The notes: generated by a model not told the origin, from the sequence alone. A stretch of 64,000 nucleotides of DNA from Conchocele bisecta (GCA_029237695.1 JAQRGA010000042.1:1550001-1614000); one strand, 5' to 3'. Positions 48,181-58,565 are shown, counted from the stretch's first letter. Translations and numbers: made by a program.

Positions 48181-48309
48181 ATGCATATCTATTATCCCAC
48201 TTTGTTGGTTTACAAAAAAATAAACCTCTTGTTAATTGGCATGATATTCATTACAATGCAATTAGGAATTAGCAATATTTTAATTTTTAATATAAATGGT
48301 AAATTATGA
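48181..48309 (+). CDS. 42-aa membrane mini-protein overlapping the start of the GspK/PilX-like gene
   Basis: ATG 48181 has AAGGA about 12 bp upstream. The product has one hydrophobic span, INLLLIGMIFITMQLGISNI, and ends at TGA 48307-48309. That stop overlaps the ATG at 48306 (ATGA), the classic arrangement of translationally coupled genes. It is the best evidence that the downstream gene starts at 48306, before its repeat array. Function unknown; the peptide itself may matter only as a leader. Confidence 0.45.
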   Translation: MHIYYPTLLVYKKINLLLIGMIFITMQLGISNILIFNINGKL

Positions 48310-51304
48310 ATTCTACATTAAAATCCCGCATTAACCACCAGCCAACCCTAAAAGAAAATCCGGCCGCTGTCCGGCCGCTGTCCGGCCGCTGTCCGGCCTA
48401 AACAGCCAAAACGGCATGATCTCAATTTTTGTATTAGGCATTATTGCAATGATTATGATATTGGGATTAACATTTCTCACTACTGCTACTTTAGAGAAAA
48501 AAGCCAGTATAAATTATAATAATCTAGTCAAAGCAGACTTCACTGCAGAGACTGCCTTAAACAGAGCTATTCAATTAATAAAAATATATAGTACAAACGG
48601 TGATTATAGTCATTATGATCATATAATGAGTTTTGATAATCCTACTAAGCGTCTTTCTACTAAGAAGTTTCCTACTCCTACTTCTCTTACTCAAAAAGAA
48701 TATGATATACTTACCCACGATTTAGATAAGATGTCGACAACAACGAACGGAATAGAATACTATAAGTATGTCAAGGGGGATAACTCAAAGCCGTTAACAT
48801 GGATTTATTTGAGAGATGAAGTGGATGGTCCAATCGTTTCAAGAATGGCTTTTATTGTAATTCAACCACGAAAAATAGGAGAAATAGATCCCTCTGCCAG
48901 TGTTGATGCAGGATCTGCCTCGAGTACCTTACTTAGTCTTCCATCTGAATTGGATAGTGGAATAGCTGCCGACGACAAAATATCCGGCCTACCGTTCCCG
49001 GTTTTTTTATCACTGCCCCCAACCCCCACTGAAAAAGAAGTTACAATGGTTGATAAGAATGGGAACTATGTAATCGGCCGCCCCGGAAGAAATGTTAATG
49101 AACTTTTTCTACGCGGATTACAAAATAACTTTAAGTCATGGCTTACAGATAAATATATACAGGATTTAGGCTCAGTCAACGCTTCACCGGCCGGACAGCT
49201 TCCAGCTGGTAAACGGTGGAAAGATTATGAGGAAATTTTTGACACACTTGGTATAACACTTGATAGTGAAAGAACTGCATTCGAGAAACTTTTCCGTGAC
49301 CCTACAGACTCTGCAGACAAAGAAGCATATTTGATTGATGATAAGTTATATCATAGATTTAACCTCGCAAGAACTGACTGGGATGACGTCAAGGTGGAGA
49401 AAAGTGTAAATTCACCATCATTAAGTAATCTTCCTGTTCCATTTTCAGAAACAGATTCGGCAGAAATAGAGAAAGGCGGAATACCATGGCTGGCAAACTG
49501 GCAGAGAGCAAGTAGTGTTGATGTATCAGCTGAACAGAGAAGTTATCAGATTATGGCAAACCTGATTGATTATTCCGACGGTGATGACATTGCAACAACA
49601 GACCTTGATACGACACAAGAACTTGAATTGTTATCCGGTGATGAACCGACCTATGTAGGTCTGGAAAAAGTTCCATACATCAATGAAATTAAAATTGAAT
49701 TTGAAGCCAAAGTCTGGATGGGAAGGAATAAGCAGGGTCTTACTTATGATGCAAATGTATCTATTTCAAAAGTGGGGATTGAATCAAATTATATGTACAG
49801 CCCTCTTGCTTCGGGGAGTGATGTGGTTGACCTCAAAGCAGACATATTTATAAAGGTTTTTTATGATATTGTAACCAATGATTTAGATACTACATCCACC
49901 AGTAATGGTAATGTTAAATCTAGGCCTGGAGAGTTTCCATTATATTTGGTTATAAAAAATGCTAATAAAGAACGGTATGCATTTACTAATGAATCCCCCC
50001 TAAACTCCTATAGTAAACCTTTAGTATCTTTTACAAACCCAAAAGGCTTTCCCTTGGTAGCAATAAAGAATCTTAGAATTGCAGAACTGAGAGTAAAATT
50101 TTCAAAGTTGAAACAAGATGGTACAGTAGGAGATTTTTATGATTTTTCATCTATTATTAATTCTAAGATTCAAATTGCTGATACAGCTGTCGTGATAAGT
50201 GGTAAGAATAATATTGGAGGAAATAAATCAAATTCGGATAAAATTTATTTCAACGCCCAGATTTATGATCCACGGCAGAATTTAAACCCAGAAGACTGGA
50301 AGTATAGGTATTCCAGCTTAAATACAGCTCCAAACAATATAGAAGATACATTACATGAAAATAATGCAATAGATAATCTTAAAATGAGTATCACCTCTAT
50401 CGCAGCGGATAATGAAGGAGATAAGGAAGATGCTTATTTAAATGATAATCTGATAGACAGAGCATACCTGCTTAGCACAGCCTACATACGGAATGCACCT
50501 ATGCAGACACTGACGGAATTAGGTTTTATTCACAGGGCTGGTTTATGGCAGACAATTAATTTGAAACTTTTTAACAATGAGAAAGCTCACACCAAAATGG
50601 CTGGAGGGAATAAGTACATTTCTGGCGACGCCAATATTTTGAATCAGGTAAAAATGAGTGATGCCACAGAAACCTATGGAAAAATTAATATAAATACAGA
50701 TGATTTAAATGCACTGACACTCCTATTTTTTAAACTAAGCCTTTCTAGTTTAACTGATCAGAACAATAGTGAAAAGGATCCGGGTTGGTTTAATACAAGT
50801 ACATTGGATTGGTCTAGAGCAGAGAATATGGCAAATGATCTGCGGAATTCACATATCAAAAGTGTAACAAATTCAATTCCGTACCTACCCAACAGAAATA
50901 AAAATTCAAAGATTAATTATGACTCGAGAGCAGAAATATTAAGTAATAATTCATTAGGAACTAATAAATTCCAATATAATGGTGTTACGGGGGCAACTAC
51001 TGATATGATGGCAGAGGAAAGGTTAACTAAGTTTATAAACCTGACCAGAGCAGGTACAGTACAATTAGATGATAATACTTTAAAAATTATTGCAATTGGG
51101 GAGACATTAAAAGATCTTGGAAATGTAACAGTATATGATCCCAAAAAGAAAAAGAAGATTACAGGTAAAAAAGGTGTTTTTGATATCGGGGTGGATAAAG
51201 TACTGGCTTCTCAAAAAATATTTGCAGTTATAGGAAGTAGAGAAGATTCTGAGACCGCGAATAAGAAGGTTTTTTATATTCAGAAATTCAAATATATAGA
51301 TTAG
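48306..51304 (+). CDS. GspK/PilX-like protein with a frame-disrupting 11-bp repeat near its start
   Basis: From ATG 48416 a 962-aa protein is open. It begins MISIFVLGIIAMIMILGLTF, a transmembrane helix, then ETALNRAIQLI, the pattern of GspK/PilX-type minor pilins. In that frame the residues just before are SQNG, as in a class-III prepilin leader, but the frame has no good start codon. ATG 48306, coupled by ATGA to the ORF at 48181, gives a suitable polar leader but runs into TAA at 48399-48401 because 3.5 copies of an 11-bp repeat shift the frame. One unit fewer, or two more, would join leader and body. The large extracellular part has no recognised domain; its C-terminal quarter is duplicated at 1..946. 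A start at 48416 would lack the leader. Confidence 0.7.
48360..48398. repeat. Tandem 11-bp repeat, unit CCGGCCGCTGT, 3.5 copies
   Basis: Three perfect 11-bp units (48360, 48371, 48382) plus CCGGCC. It is GC-rich in AT-rich DNA and shares the core GCTGTCCGG with the 10-bp array at 3632-3840, with one extra C per unit. Eleven is not a multiple of three, so copy-number change moves the frame of the host gene. Confidence 0.95.
49187..49199. repeat. Single inverted copy of the GC-rich repeat core
   Basis: CCGGCCGGACAGC inside the GspK/PilX-like gene is the reverse complement of the GCTGTCCGGCCGG type core seen in the array about 800 bp upstream. It encodes part of SPAGQLPAG in the current frame, so it is tolerated. 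Confidence 0.6.
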
Positions 51305-51320
51305 CTGTTTAAGAGCCAAA

Positions 51321-51354
51321 GGGATAAAAGTCGCGGGGACGGCTTTTTATACCC
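51321..51354 (+). terminator. Rho-independent terminator after the GspK/PilX-like gene
   Basis: AAAGTCG pairs with CGGCTTT around CGGGGA, with five T in the 3' arm and an outer GGG/CCC pair. The same structure follows the paralog fragment at 962-996. Confidence 0.55.
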
Positions 51355-51428
51355 AATGGTCAGAGAGCTTAAATAAGAGAATCTAATAACATTTAACCAA
51401 CATTATAGAGGGTATAGAGCAGAGCAGT

Positions 51429-51773
51429 ATGGATATTAATATATTAAAAGAGAAAATTAAGAAGTTTTCGGATGATAGAAATTGGGAGCAGTTCCACTCT
51501 CCTAAAAATCTCTCTATGGCTTTGATTGTAGAAGCCAGTGAACTTGTTGAGCAGTTTCAGTGGATGACAGAGAGTGAATCTCTATGTTTAGATGAAGATA
51601 AACTCAGCGATGTAAAAGATGAAATTGCTGATATTTTTATCTACCTGCTCAGAATTTCTGATAGATTGGATATTGATATTTTAAAAGCTGCTTTTAATAA
51701 ATTAAAGAAGAATGAAATAAAGTATCCTAAAAGTAAAAGCTATGGAAATTATTCAGAATATGATAAGTCATAG
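51429..51773 (+). CDS. MazG-like nucleotide pyrophosphohydrolase
   Basis: 114 aa, all-alpha NTP pyrophosphohydrolase of the MazG/dCTPase (RS21-C6-like) type. NLSMALIVEASELVEQFQW carries the first acidic pair (E35, E38), and VKDEIADIFIYLLRISD the second (E65, D68), which bind Mg. Such enzymes hydrolyse non-canonical or excess dNTPs. It starts 125 bp after the GspK/PilX-like gene; a shortened relic of the same gene pair lies at 1060-1100. GAGCAGAGC before the ATG offers only a weak ribosome binding site. Confidence 0.88.
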   Translation: MDINILKEKIKKFSDDRNWEQFHSPKNLSMALIVEASELVEQFQWMTESESLCLDEDKLSDVKDEIADIFIYLLRISDRLDIDILKAAFNKLKKNEIKYPKSKSYGNYSEYDKS

Positions 51774-51970
51774 CAGTTGATTATATATCGGAGCAGTATC
51801 GTAATTCAGTATAGGGAGATCTTCCTGCAGCTCTCCTGAAGAATAATCCATAATAGAGTAAATATTACTGCTAATTTTTATCTATTATAAAAACACCCTG
51901 AACAGCGATCATTAGAGTTGCACTCTCTCCTCTTCCATAAAAAATTTAATATCAAAAATGGAGGCTGAAA

Positions 51971-52033
51971 GTGAAAAATAGAAAGCTCAAATTTATATGC
52001 CGACGGATTCGAGCATTTTCCCAGATTATTTGA
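51971..52033 (+). other. Possible 20-aa ORF or gene-start remnant
   Basis: GTG 51971 with GGAGG 7 bp upstream encodes a very basic KNRKLKFICRRIRAFSQII and stops at 52033. The strong ribosome binding site is unusual here, so this may be the surviving start of a deleted membrane-protein gene. The rest of 51774-52040 shows nothing else. Confidence 0.3.
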
Positions 52034-52040
52034 TCTATAT

Positions 52041-53504
52041 CTAAAAAATTAATCCCAGCGACAATATTATCATTGATGCAAGCAGAATAAAAATAAGTTT
52101 AGGAATAATAAATTTTAGATATTTTATATAAGAAACTTTGGCTAAAATTAACCCGCCCATAACAATTGCCGATGTAGGAGTAACAAAATTAACTATACCT
52201 GATCCCGCCATATATGCGGTAACTGCTAAATCTTTCGGAATTCCTTTAAATAGAGCGAGCGGTCCCATGATAGGCATTGTTATAGCGGCAAGACCTGATG
52301 TTGACGGTATAAAGAAAGATAAAATAATATGAACAAAGTAAATTAAATTAATACATAGAATAGAAGAATAATGTGCAATTCCCACCTCGGCCCAGTGTAA
52401 AATAGTATCAAGTATCAAACCATTACTCATCACAACAGTAATACCTCTTGCAAGGCCGATGATTATAGCTACACCTAAAAGATCGCAGGCTCCAGTTATA
52501 AAATGCTCTACCATATCCTTCTCTTTCATTCCATATACAATTCCGATAATGACAGCAGCGACAATAAATAGTGCCGTCAGAGGTTTATACCCCCAGCCTA
52601 ATGTAGGAAGAAATTTTATCCCCATGCTGTCAAACGGTAATACTCCATATATATATACAGCGAAAGTTAAAATAAATATTATATTGACAATAACTCTTTT
52701 GGGTGTTAAATCAGGAAGGTCATAATTACCATCAGTAAGATTATAATGATCCATTATTTCCTGTTTTTTATCGGCTACCAATGATTTTGAAGGATCTTTT
52801 TTTATTTTTGATGCATATTTTAAAACAATAATAATATTTATGATAAGAATTACAATAAGCATAATAACCCTTAACCCCATTCCTTTACCCATACTAACAC
52901 CAATAAAACGTGATGCAATACTAGTGCTAAACGGACTCGAAATAGCAGCTAGACAACCACTCTGTGACCCAAGAACAAGAATAAGAACACAGATAAAAGA
53001 ATCATATCCCGCCATAAGCATTATCGGTATCAGCAATGGATAAAAAGCAATTGTCTCTTCTCCCATACTGAAAGTAGTCCCGCCAAGAGCAAGAATACAC
53101 ATTAAGATAATAATCATCAGACTCTCTCTGCCTCTTAATTTTTTAATCAAACCGACAATCAGTGCATCAAGTGCACCTGTCTTCATTGATAAACCTAAAA
53201 AGCCTCCGATCATCAACACAAAAAAAACTATTCCCGCAGACTCATACAGACCCTGAACAGGAGCTTGAAGTATTGCAGAGATTCCCTGCGGTCGACTTCG
53301 CATAATTTGATATGTATGAGGAACAGGTAAAAGTTTTTTACTTCCGGTATAAGCCTCTACTTTATCTGCCTGAATAACTCTCTCTGTCCCATCAACTCTA
53401 TAATTGTAACTTCCTGCGGGCATAAACCATGTTAATGCGGCGGTAATAATAATAATGATGATGGTAATTGTATAAGCACTAGGAAAAGAAAACTTAAATT
53501 TCAT
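52041..53504 (-). CDS. YfcC/DcuC-family membrane transporter
   Basis: 487 aa, about eleven to twelve membrane spans. FPSAYTITIIIIIITAALTW, PAGSY, MKTGALDALIVGLIKKL, GGTTFSMGEETIAFYPLLIP and FIPSTSGLAAITMPIMGPLA match the YfcC branch of the DcuC-like C4-dicarboxylate/basic amino acid antiporters. Substrate is not certain. The start chosen is ATG 53504 (MKFKFSFPS), preceded by GGTGAAAG; the 12-codon extension to 53540 would need a TTG. It is divergent from dapF. Confidence 0.85.
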   Translation of the reverse strand: MKFKFSFPSAYTITIIIIIITAALTWFMPAGSYNYRVDGTERVIQADKVEAYTGSKKLLPVPHTYQIMRSRPQGISAILQAPVQGLYESAGIVFFVLMIGGFLGLSMKTGALDALIVGLIKKLRGRESLMIIILMCILALGGTTFSMGEETIAFYPLLIPIMLMAGYDSFICVLILVLGSQSGCLAAISSPFSTSIASRFIGVSMGKGMGLRVIMLIVILIINIIIVLKYASKIKKDPSKSLVADKKQEIMDHYNLTDGNYDLPDLTPKRVIVNIIFILTFAVYIYGVLPFDSMGIKFLPTLGWGYKPLTALFIVAAVIIGIVYGMKEKDMVEHFITGACDLLGVAIIIGLARGITVVMSNGLILDTILHWAEVGIAHYSSILCINLIYFVHIILSFFIPSTSGLAAITMPIMGPLALFKGIPKDLAVTAYMAGSGIVNFVTPTSAIVMGGLILAKVSYIKYLKFIIPKLIFILLASMIILSLGLIF

Positions 53505-53700
53505 AATTCTTTCACCGTTAGTTATGGTTCTTATTTGCAATATTAAAAGAGTTATTAATAACTAATTATATATAAAAAAACAAGCACTGTGAAGATTCAT
53601 CTTAAAAAAAAATAAAATATACTTGTTTCATTACATAAATAAGAATATCGTATTTATACTTTCATTATATTAATAATTAATTTTAACGCTCTGTTTATAT

Positions 53701-54510
53701 ATGAAAATTAATTTTACAAAACTTCATGGTGCCGGTAATGATTTTATCTTAATTGATTATAAATCACTCGATAGTTCTTTATCATCTGAGTTCATTACAG
53801 AGATATGCAGTAGAAATAGAGGTATTGGTGCAAACGGAATTTTACATATTTATGATAGTGTTGAACCGCTGAATTATGATGTCGGAATGATCTACTATAA
53901 CAGTGATGGAAGTCGTGGCGAAATGTGCGGAAACGGACTTAGATGTGCATCGTATTATGCATATAAATATATGGGCTTTCATAAAAAAATAAGAATAAAA
54001 ACTGACGTCGGGGTTCTTTATACAGAGAACTTAGATGATAATATGGTAAAGATTCAAATACCTGTAATTAAAGAGTTCAATAAACTTAAAATAAATAACA
54101 GGAGTGTATATTACGGTGATACAGGTGTACCGCACACAATAATATTTATGCAGGATATACATGATATAGATATTAACAAAATAGGAAGATTTTACAGAAA
54201 TCATAAAGAGTTTATACCTAATGGAACAAACGTAGATCTTATAAAGATTGGAAAAAATTATTCTTCAGATGAAATATTCAGCATACGCACTTATGAAAGA
54301 GGTGTAGAAGAAGAAACTTCAGCATGCGGAACAGGTATTTCTGCAGCTGCATTATGCCTGAATAAATTTAAAAATATTCATCCCCCAATCAGATTTAAAA
54401 CAGTTGAAGGAGATATTCTCAAAGTTGATTTTTCTGCCGATGATTCTAAAAATGTATATCTTATTGGGCCTGTAGAAGAAATCTGCATTGGAAAATATTT
54501 AAAGCGATGA
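53701..54510 (+). CDS. dapF: Diaminopimelate epimerase
   Basis: 269 aa. Interconverts LL- and meso-diaminopimelate for peptidoglycan and lysine. FTKLHGAGNDFILID at the start, EMCGNGLRCA (74-83, catalytic C76) and EETSACGTGISAAA (204-217, catalytic C209) give the two-cysteine mechanism. Length is normal. It precedes dapA by 113 bp. Presence of both supports a DAP-type cell wall. No clear ribosome binding site lies before ATG 53701. Confidence 0.96.
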   Translation: MKINFTKLHGAGNDFILIDYKSLDSSLSSEFITEICSRNRGIGANGILHIYDSVEPLNYDVGMIYYNSDGSRGEMCGNGLRCASYYAYKYMGFHKKIRIKTDVGVLYTENLDDNMVKIQIPVIKEFNKLKINNRSVYYGDTGVPHTIIFMQDIHDIDINKIGRFYRNHKEFIPNGTNVDLIKIGKNYSSDEIFSIRTYERGVEEETSACGTGISAAALCLNKFKNIHPPIRFKTVEGDILKVDFSADDSKNVYLIGPVEEICIGKYLKR

Positions 54511-54623
54511 CTGATGACTGCAGCTGGAAGCCGGTAATTAGTGATTGGTTATTCTTACATAATAATATCTGTAACTAACCGTATGAGTAAAAAAAAATTA
54601 ATCAATAATCATAGGAAATAATA

Positions 54624-55481
54624 ATGGAACTTAATGGACTTTATACTGCTTTAATAACACCTTTTAATAACGGTAATATAGATTATGAAAAAATAAATGA
54701 ATTAGTAGATTTTCAGCTGGCGGGAGGTGTAGACGGGATTGTTCCGATGGGGACAACAGGTGAGTCCCCGACATTAACAACAGGCGAACATTTAAAAGTT
54801 ATAGAAACTGTTATTAACAGAGTAAACGGTAGATGTAAAATAATTGCCGGTACCGGTGCCAATGCAACATTTGAAGCAGTTCATCAAACCAGAGAGGCTA
54901 AAGTGATGGGAGCTGATGCTACTCTTCAGGTAACTCCTTATTATAACAAACCGACACAGGAAGGCTTGTATAGACACTTTTCAAAAGTAGCAGAAACAGA
55001 CCTCCCTGTTGTTCTTTATAATGTTCCCGGACGTTCAGCAACATCAATTGCAATTAACACTATCTGCAGGTTAAGTAATAATTCCAACATAGTAGCTGTT
55101 AAAGAAGCCGGCGGAAGTGTAGATAGAGTATCTGAAATATTAAGCCGCTGTAATATTACTGTTTTGAGCGGAGATGATGCACTGGCACTGCCAATGATGT
55201 CAGTAGGTGCCAAAGGTCTAATTAGCGTAGCATCAAATCTTTTTCCAAAAGAGATAACTGAAATGGTGCATGCAGCCTTAAATAATAATTTCAAAAAAGC
55301 AGATGAACTACATTTCAAATACTATGCATTTATGAAAAGTATTTTTATAGAAACAAATCCTATTCCTATAAAAGCTGCAATGTCAGAAAAAGGTTTAATT
55401 AGAGAAGAGTACAGATTACCTCTATGCGAGATGCCTGACAGCAGCAAAAAAATTCTTTTTGATGCTATGGAAAAAATTTAA
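54624..55481 (+). CDS. dapA: 4-hydroxy-tetrahydrodipicolinate synthase
   Basis: 285-aa TIM-barrel Schiff-base aldolase that condenses pyruvate and aspartate semialdehyde at the entry to the DAP/lysine pathway. PMGTTGESPTL (41-51), LYNVPGRSA with Y132 and AVKEAGG with Schiff-base K160 are diagnostic. AGGAAAT precedes ATG 54624. It may share a transcript with dapF upstream. Confidence 0.96.
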   Translation: MELNGLYTALITPFNNGNIDYEKINELVDFQLAGGVDGIVPMGTTGESPTLTTGEHLKVIETVINRVNGRCKIIAGTGANATFEAVHQTREAKVMGADATLQVTPYYNKPTQEGLYRHFSKVAETDLPVVLYNVPGRSATSIAINTICRLSNNSNIVAVKEAGGSVDRVSEILSRCNITVLSGDDALALPMMSVGAKGLISVASNLFPKEITEMVHAALNNNFKKADELHFKYYAFMKSIFIETNPIPIKAAMSEKGLIREEYRLPLCEMPDSSKKILFDAMEKI

Positions 55482-55604
55482 ACAGGCAATTAATAATTAA
55501 GAACTGTCTTAAAAACAGAGCAGATAAATCAACGTCTGCAATGTTAATTTTTCATATAAAAAATAGAGTTTTTATCATAGCGATATTGGCTCTAAAAATT
55601 TAAA

Positions 55605-56261
55605 TTAGCCGCTGATTTCTAAAAGTTTTTTTTCCACATACAAACGCCATTTTTCCATTTCTTCATCTGTAAGGTCAGGCGGTATTTTTATCCCCTCACC
55701 TACGACTAAGCTCATTTTACAAAATGGTTTAGGAATTCTAAAATTATCCCAGCTTTTAAGTTCCCAATACTTAGAAGAGTTAATGCTTAAAGGAAGAATG
55801 GAGTAACCACTCTTTGACGCAAGCATAATTGAACCTTTGCTCATTTTATATTTTGGACCTCTCGGACCATCAGGAGTGACACTTAAGTTATTGCCATCTT
55901 TCAAAACTCTCAATGCTTCATGTAATGCAGCACCTCCACGCTTAGATGAAGACCCTCTAACGGTTCTAACTCCAAATTGTTTAAGTAGATCTGTCATATA
56001 CTGCCCATCTCTCGAAGGGCTGACTAATGCAAATGTCTTTTTTCTAAACTTCTTTTCAAACATAACAGGAAAATAGAGCAGTCTATTGTGCCATGTTACA
56101 GTAATATAAGGAAGTTTATCCATATTAATACAATCATGAGGATCAATAGTACAGCTCCTCATTAGACATATTTTCATAAGTTTCATTGTCAAAGAAATAG
56201 GTATATAGAGGCAATCAGGTAGTTTTTTAAACTTTCGATATGATTTACTTATATTTTTCAT
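55605..56261 (-). CDS. DUF374 lysophospholipid acyltransferase-like protein
   Basis: 218 aa. VTWHNRLLYFPVMF, ALVSPSRDGQYMTDLLKQFG, VRGSSSKRGGAALHEALRVL and VTPDGPRGPKYKMSKGSIML match DUF374, relatives of PlsC/LpxL acyltransferases found in diderms, often near kdtA. The HN in TWHNR takes the place of the HX4D start of the usual motif. It should act at the inner membrane on lipid A or phospholipid. It is divergent from the antiporter at 56361. Confidence 0.85.
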   Translation of the reverse strand: MKNISKSYRKFKKLPDCLYIPISLTMKLMKICLMRSCTIDPHDCINMDKLPYITVTWHNRLLYFPVMFEKKFRKKTFALVSPSRDGQYMTDLLKQFGVRTVRGSSSKRGGAALHEALRVLKDGNNLSVTPDGPRGPKYKMSKGSIMLASKSGYSILPLSINSSKYWELKSWDNFRIPKPFCKMSLVVGEGIKIPPDLTDEEMEKWRLYVEKKLLEISG

Positions 56262-56360
56262 ACTTCAGCAATTTTTATTTTTGGTATTGTCTTTATTTTT
56301 CTATATACTACTATTTTAAGATAAACAAATCAACCTTCAAAAAATGGTTATCAATTTATT

Positions 56361-58460
56361 ATGTCTGGAGAATTTTTAGTAAATCATATGCTACTGGCTT
56401 TAGCACTTCTATTATTAGCGGCGGCTTCAGCAATTTTTTTCAAAAAAATTAAATTTCCCTATACAATCGGACTTGTTGTAGTTGGAATTATACTGGCTTT
56501 AATAATCAACTATATCCCTAAACTGGGATCTTTAACAAATATATTGATTTTTCACGATATAATTTATTATATTTTACTGCCTACATTGATATTTGATGCT
56601 GCAGTAAATATAGATAGTAGACTTCTTGTTAAAAATTTAAGCCCTATTTTTGCCTTGGCTATCCCCGGATTGGTTATTTCAACAATACTGGTCGGATTTT
56701 TTATTACTTTAGCAACACCTTTGGCACTTGGACCTTCACTGCTTTTCGGTGCACTTATATCCGCAACAGATCCAGTTGCAGTAATATCCTTATTTAAAGA
56801 TATCGGTGCACCAAAACGTTTAACAATACTTGTCGACGGTGAAAGCCTATTTAACGATGCTACAGCAATTGTACTATTTAATATCATTCTTGCAATTATT
56901 ATCACAGGTAAACATATCAGTGCTGCCACAATTGGTTTTGGCATCCTTAATTTCTTATTTGTTTTTTTAGGCGGTTTATTAGCAGGAATTATAATAGGAT
57001 TTATTGCTGTATTAATAATAAACTGCTCAAGAAAAGAACCACTTACACCGATAGCAGTTTCAACAGTTCTAGCCTTTGCATCCTTTATTATAGCAGATCA
57101 CTATTTAAAAGTGTCAGGAGTAATGTCAACACTTGGTGCGGGTATAGTTATCAGTTGGTATGGAGGTGTGAGATTTACGGATGAAGTAAAACAGTACTTA
57201 CTACAGTTTTGGGAATATGCTTCATTTGTTGCCAACAGTTTTATTTTTCTACTTCTGGGATTAATTGAATGGAGATTAATTTATAATATTGGGCATTATA
57301 AAAATCTGTTACTTTATATTGTTTACGCTATATTAGCTGTTAGCGTAGCAAGAATATTAGTAGTCTATGGAATTATCCCGATTCTGAAATTTTTTCCAAA
57401 ATATGAAAAAATAAATTTAAAATATCAAACTATTATTTTCTGGGGAGGACTCAGAGGTGCTGTACCACTAGCTTTAGCATTCAGCTTAAGTTCATCATTC
57501 GAGAATCATCGACTTATAATAGAACTTACATTAGGTGTTGTATTATTCACTTTATTAGTACAGGGTACTACAACAAAACTCTTAATAAAATTCTTCAAAC
57601 TCGATCAATTATCTCTTTTTGAAAAAATTATGTGTTACCAGGCAAAGTTGATTTCAATCACGAAGGGTAAAGAGATAATTAATAAATTAAAAGCTCAAAA
57701 ATATTTATCAGGAAAGGATTTAGAACTTGTTAATGAATCTTATGATGATGCAGGCAGAAAAACAAAAGAATATTTGAGTAACCTGCAAAAAAATCCTGAA
57801 TTTAATTCGAATACAATAAAAAAACTACTTTGGTATGAAGCTGTTTCAGTTGAAAAGAATGCATATAAACTGCTATTCGACAAAGGATTGATATCTGAAC
57901 CTGTATTAAGAGAACTATTTATTAATATTGAGTCGCAAAGAGACGGTATAAAATTAGGAAGATTACCAGAAATAGATTTAAACGGAATACCTGTAGAAAT
58001 CAAAATTAGAAGTTTTATTTATAATAAACTAAAATTTATCAACCCAAAAAGTAAATTCATTAAGAGAATTAAATATAAAGCAATAGTTAGTAAATATGAA
58101 ATTACTCTTGCTATGATTACTGCTAATACTCATATAAAATCAGTTTTTGGCAGAATGCCTGAGATGTATGGAGTACAGAAAGAGATAATTATTGAATGTC
58201 AAAAATTTTATAATCAAAGAGCTGAAAACTCAATTAAACAGAGGAAAAAACTTGAACACTTTATTACAAAATTTAATTTACAAAAACAGACAATATATAG
58301 AGCTGTTATTAATGCTGAACTAGATTCAATAAAAGAGCTTGAACTAAGAGGAAATATACCTTTTTCCGTAGCCGCTATTTTAACAGATGATATTGAAAAT
58401 AAAATTGCTAAAATTGCTAAAAATAGTCAGTCATTTACGAAAGCAGACTTAAAGATTTAA
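56361..58460 (+). CDS. CPA1-family Na+/H+ antiporter with long cytoplasmic tail
   Basis: 699 aa. The first 410 or so residues form a 12-span antiporter: SATDPVAVISLFKDIGAPKR (about 133-152) and LVDGESLFNDATAIVLFNII are the core NhaP/NHE motifs with the ion-binding Asp pair, and WGGLRGAVPLALAFSLSSSF occurs in a late span. A hydrophilic helical tail of about 270 residues follows, as in NhaP-type and plant SOS1-like proteins, probably regulatory. It should exchange Na+ or K+ for protons. ATG 56361 is preceded by ATTTATT with no strong ribosome binding site. Confidence 0.9.
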   Translation: MSGEFLVNHMLLALALLLLAAASAIFFKKIKFPYTIGLVVVGIILALIINYIPKLGSLTNILIFHDIIYYILLPTLIFDAAVNIDSRLLVKNLSPIFALAIPGLVISTILVGFFITLATPLALGPSLLFGALISATDPVAVISLFKDIGAPKRLTILVDGESLFNDATAIVLFNIILAIIITGKHISAATIGFGILNFLFVFLGGLLAGIIIGFIAVLIINCSRKEPLTPIAVSTVLAFASFIIADHYLKVSGVMSTLGAGIVISWYGGVRFTDEVKQYLLQFWEYASFVANSFIFLLLGLIEWRLIYNIGHYKNLLLYIVYAILAVSVARILVVYGIIPILKFFPKYEKINLKYQTIIFWGGLRGAVPLALAFSLSSSFENHRLIIELTLGVVLFTLLVQGTTTKLLIKFFKLDQLSLFEKIMCYQAKLISITKGKEIINKLKAQKYLSGKDLELVNESYDDAGRKTKEYLSNLQKNPEFNSNTIKKLLWYEAVSVEKNAYKLLFDKGLISEPVLRELFINIESQRDGIKLGRLPEIDLNGIPVEIKIRSFIYNKLKFINPKSKFIKRIKYKAIVSKYEITLAMITANTHIKSVFGRMPEMYGVQKEIIIECQKFYNQRAENSIKQRKKLEHFITKFNLQKQTIYRAVINAELDSIKELELRGNIPFSVAAILTDDIENKIAKIAKNSQSFTKADLKI

Positions 58461-58565
58461 TTATATTAAAAACTAGAACTGAGCCTACTTTCAAAATATG
58501 AAAAACTATGTTATAGTATTATTCCAGTGGTATTTATTAATTTTTTAAAGTAACAGGAGAGGTTT

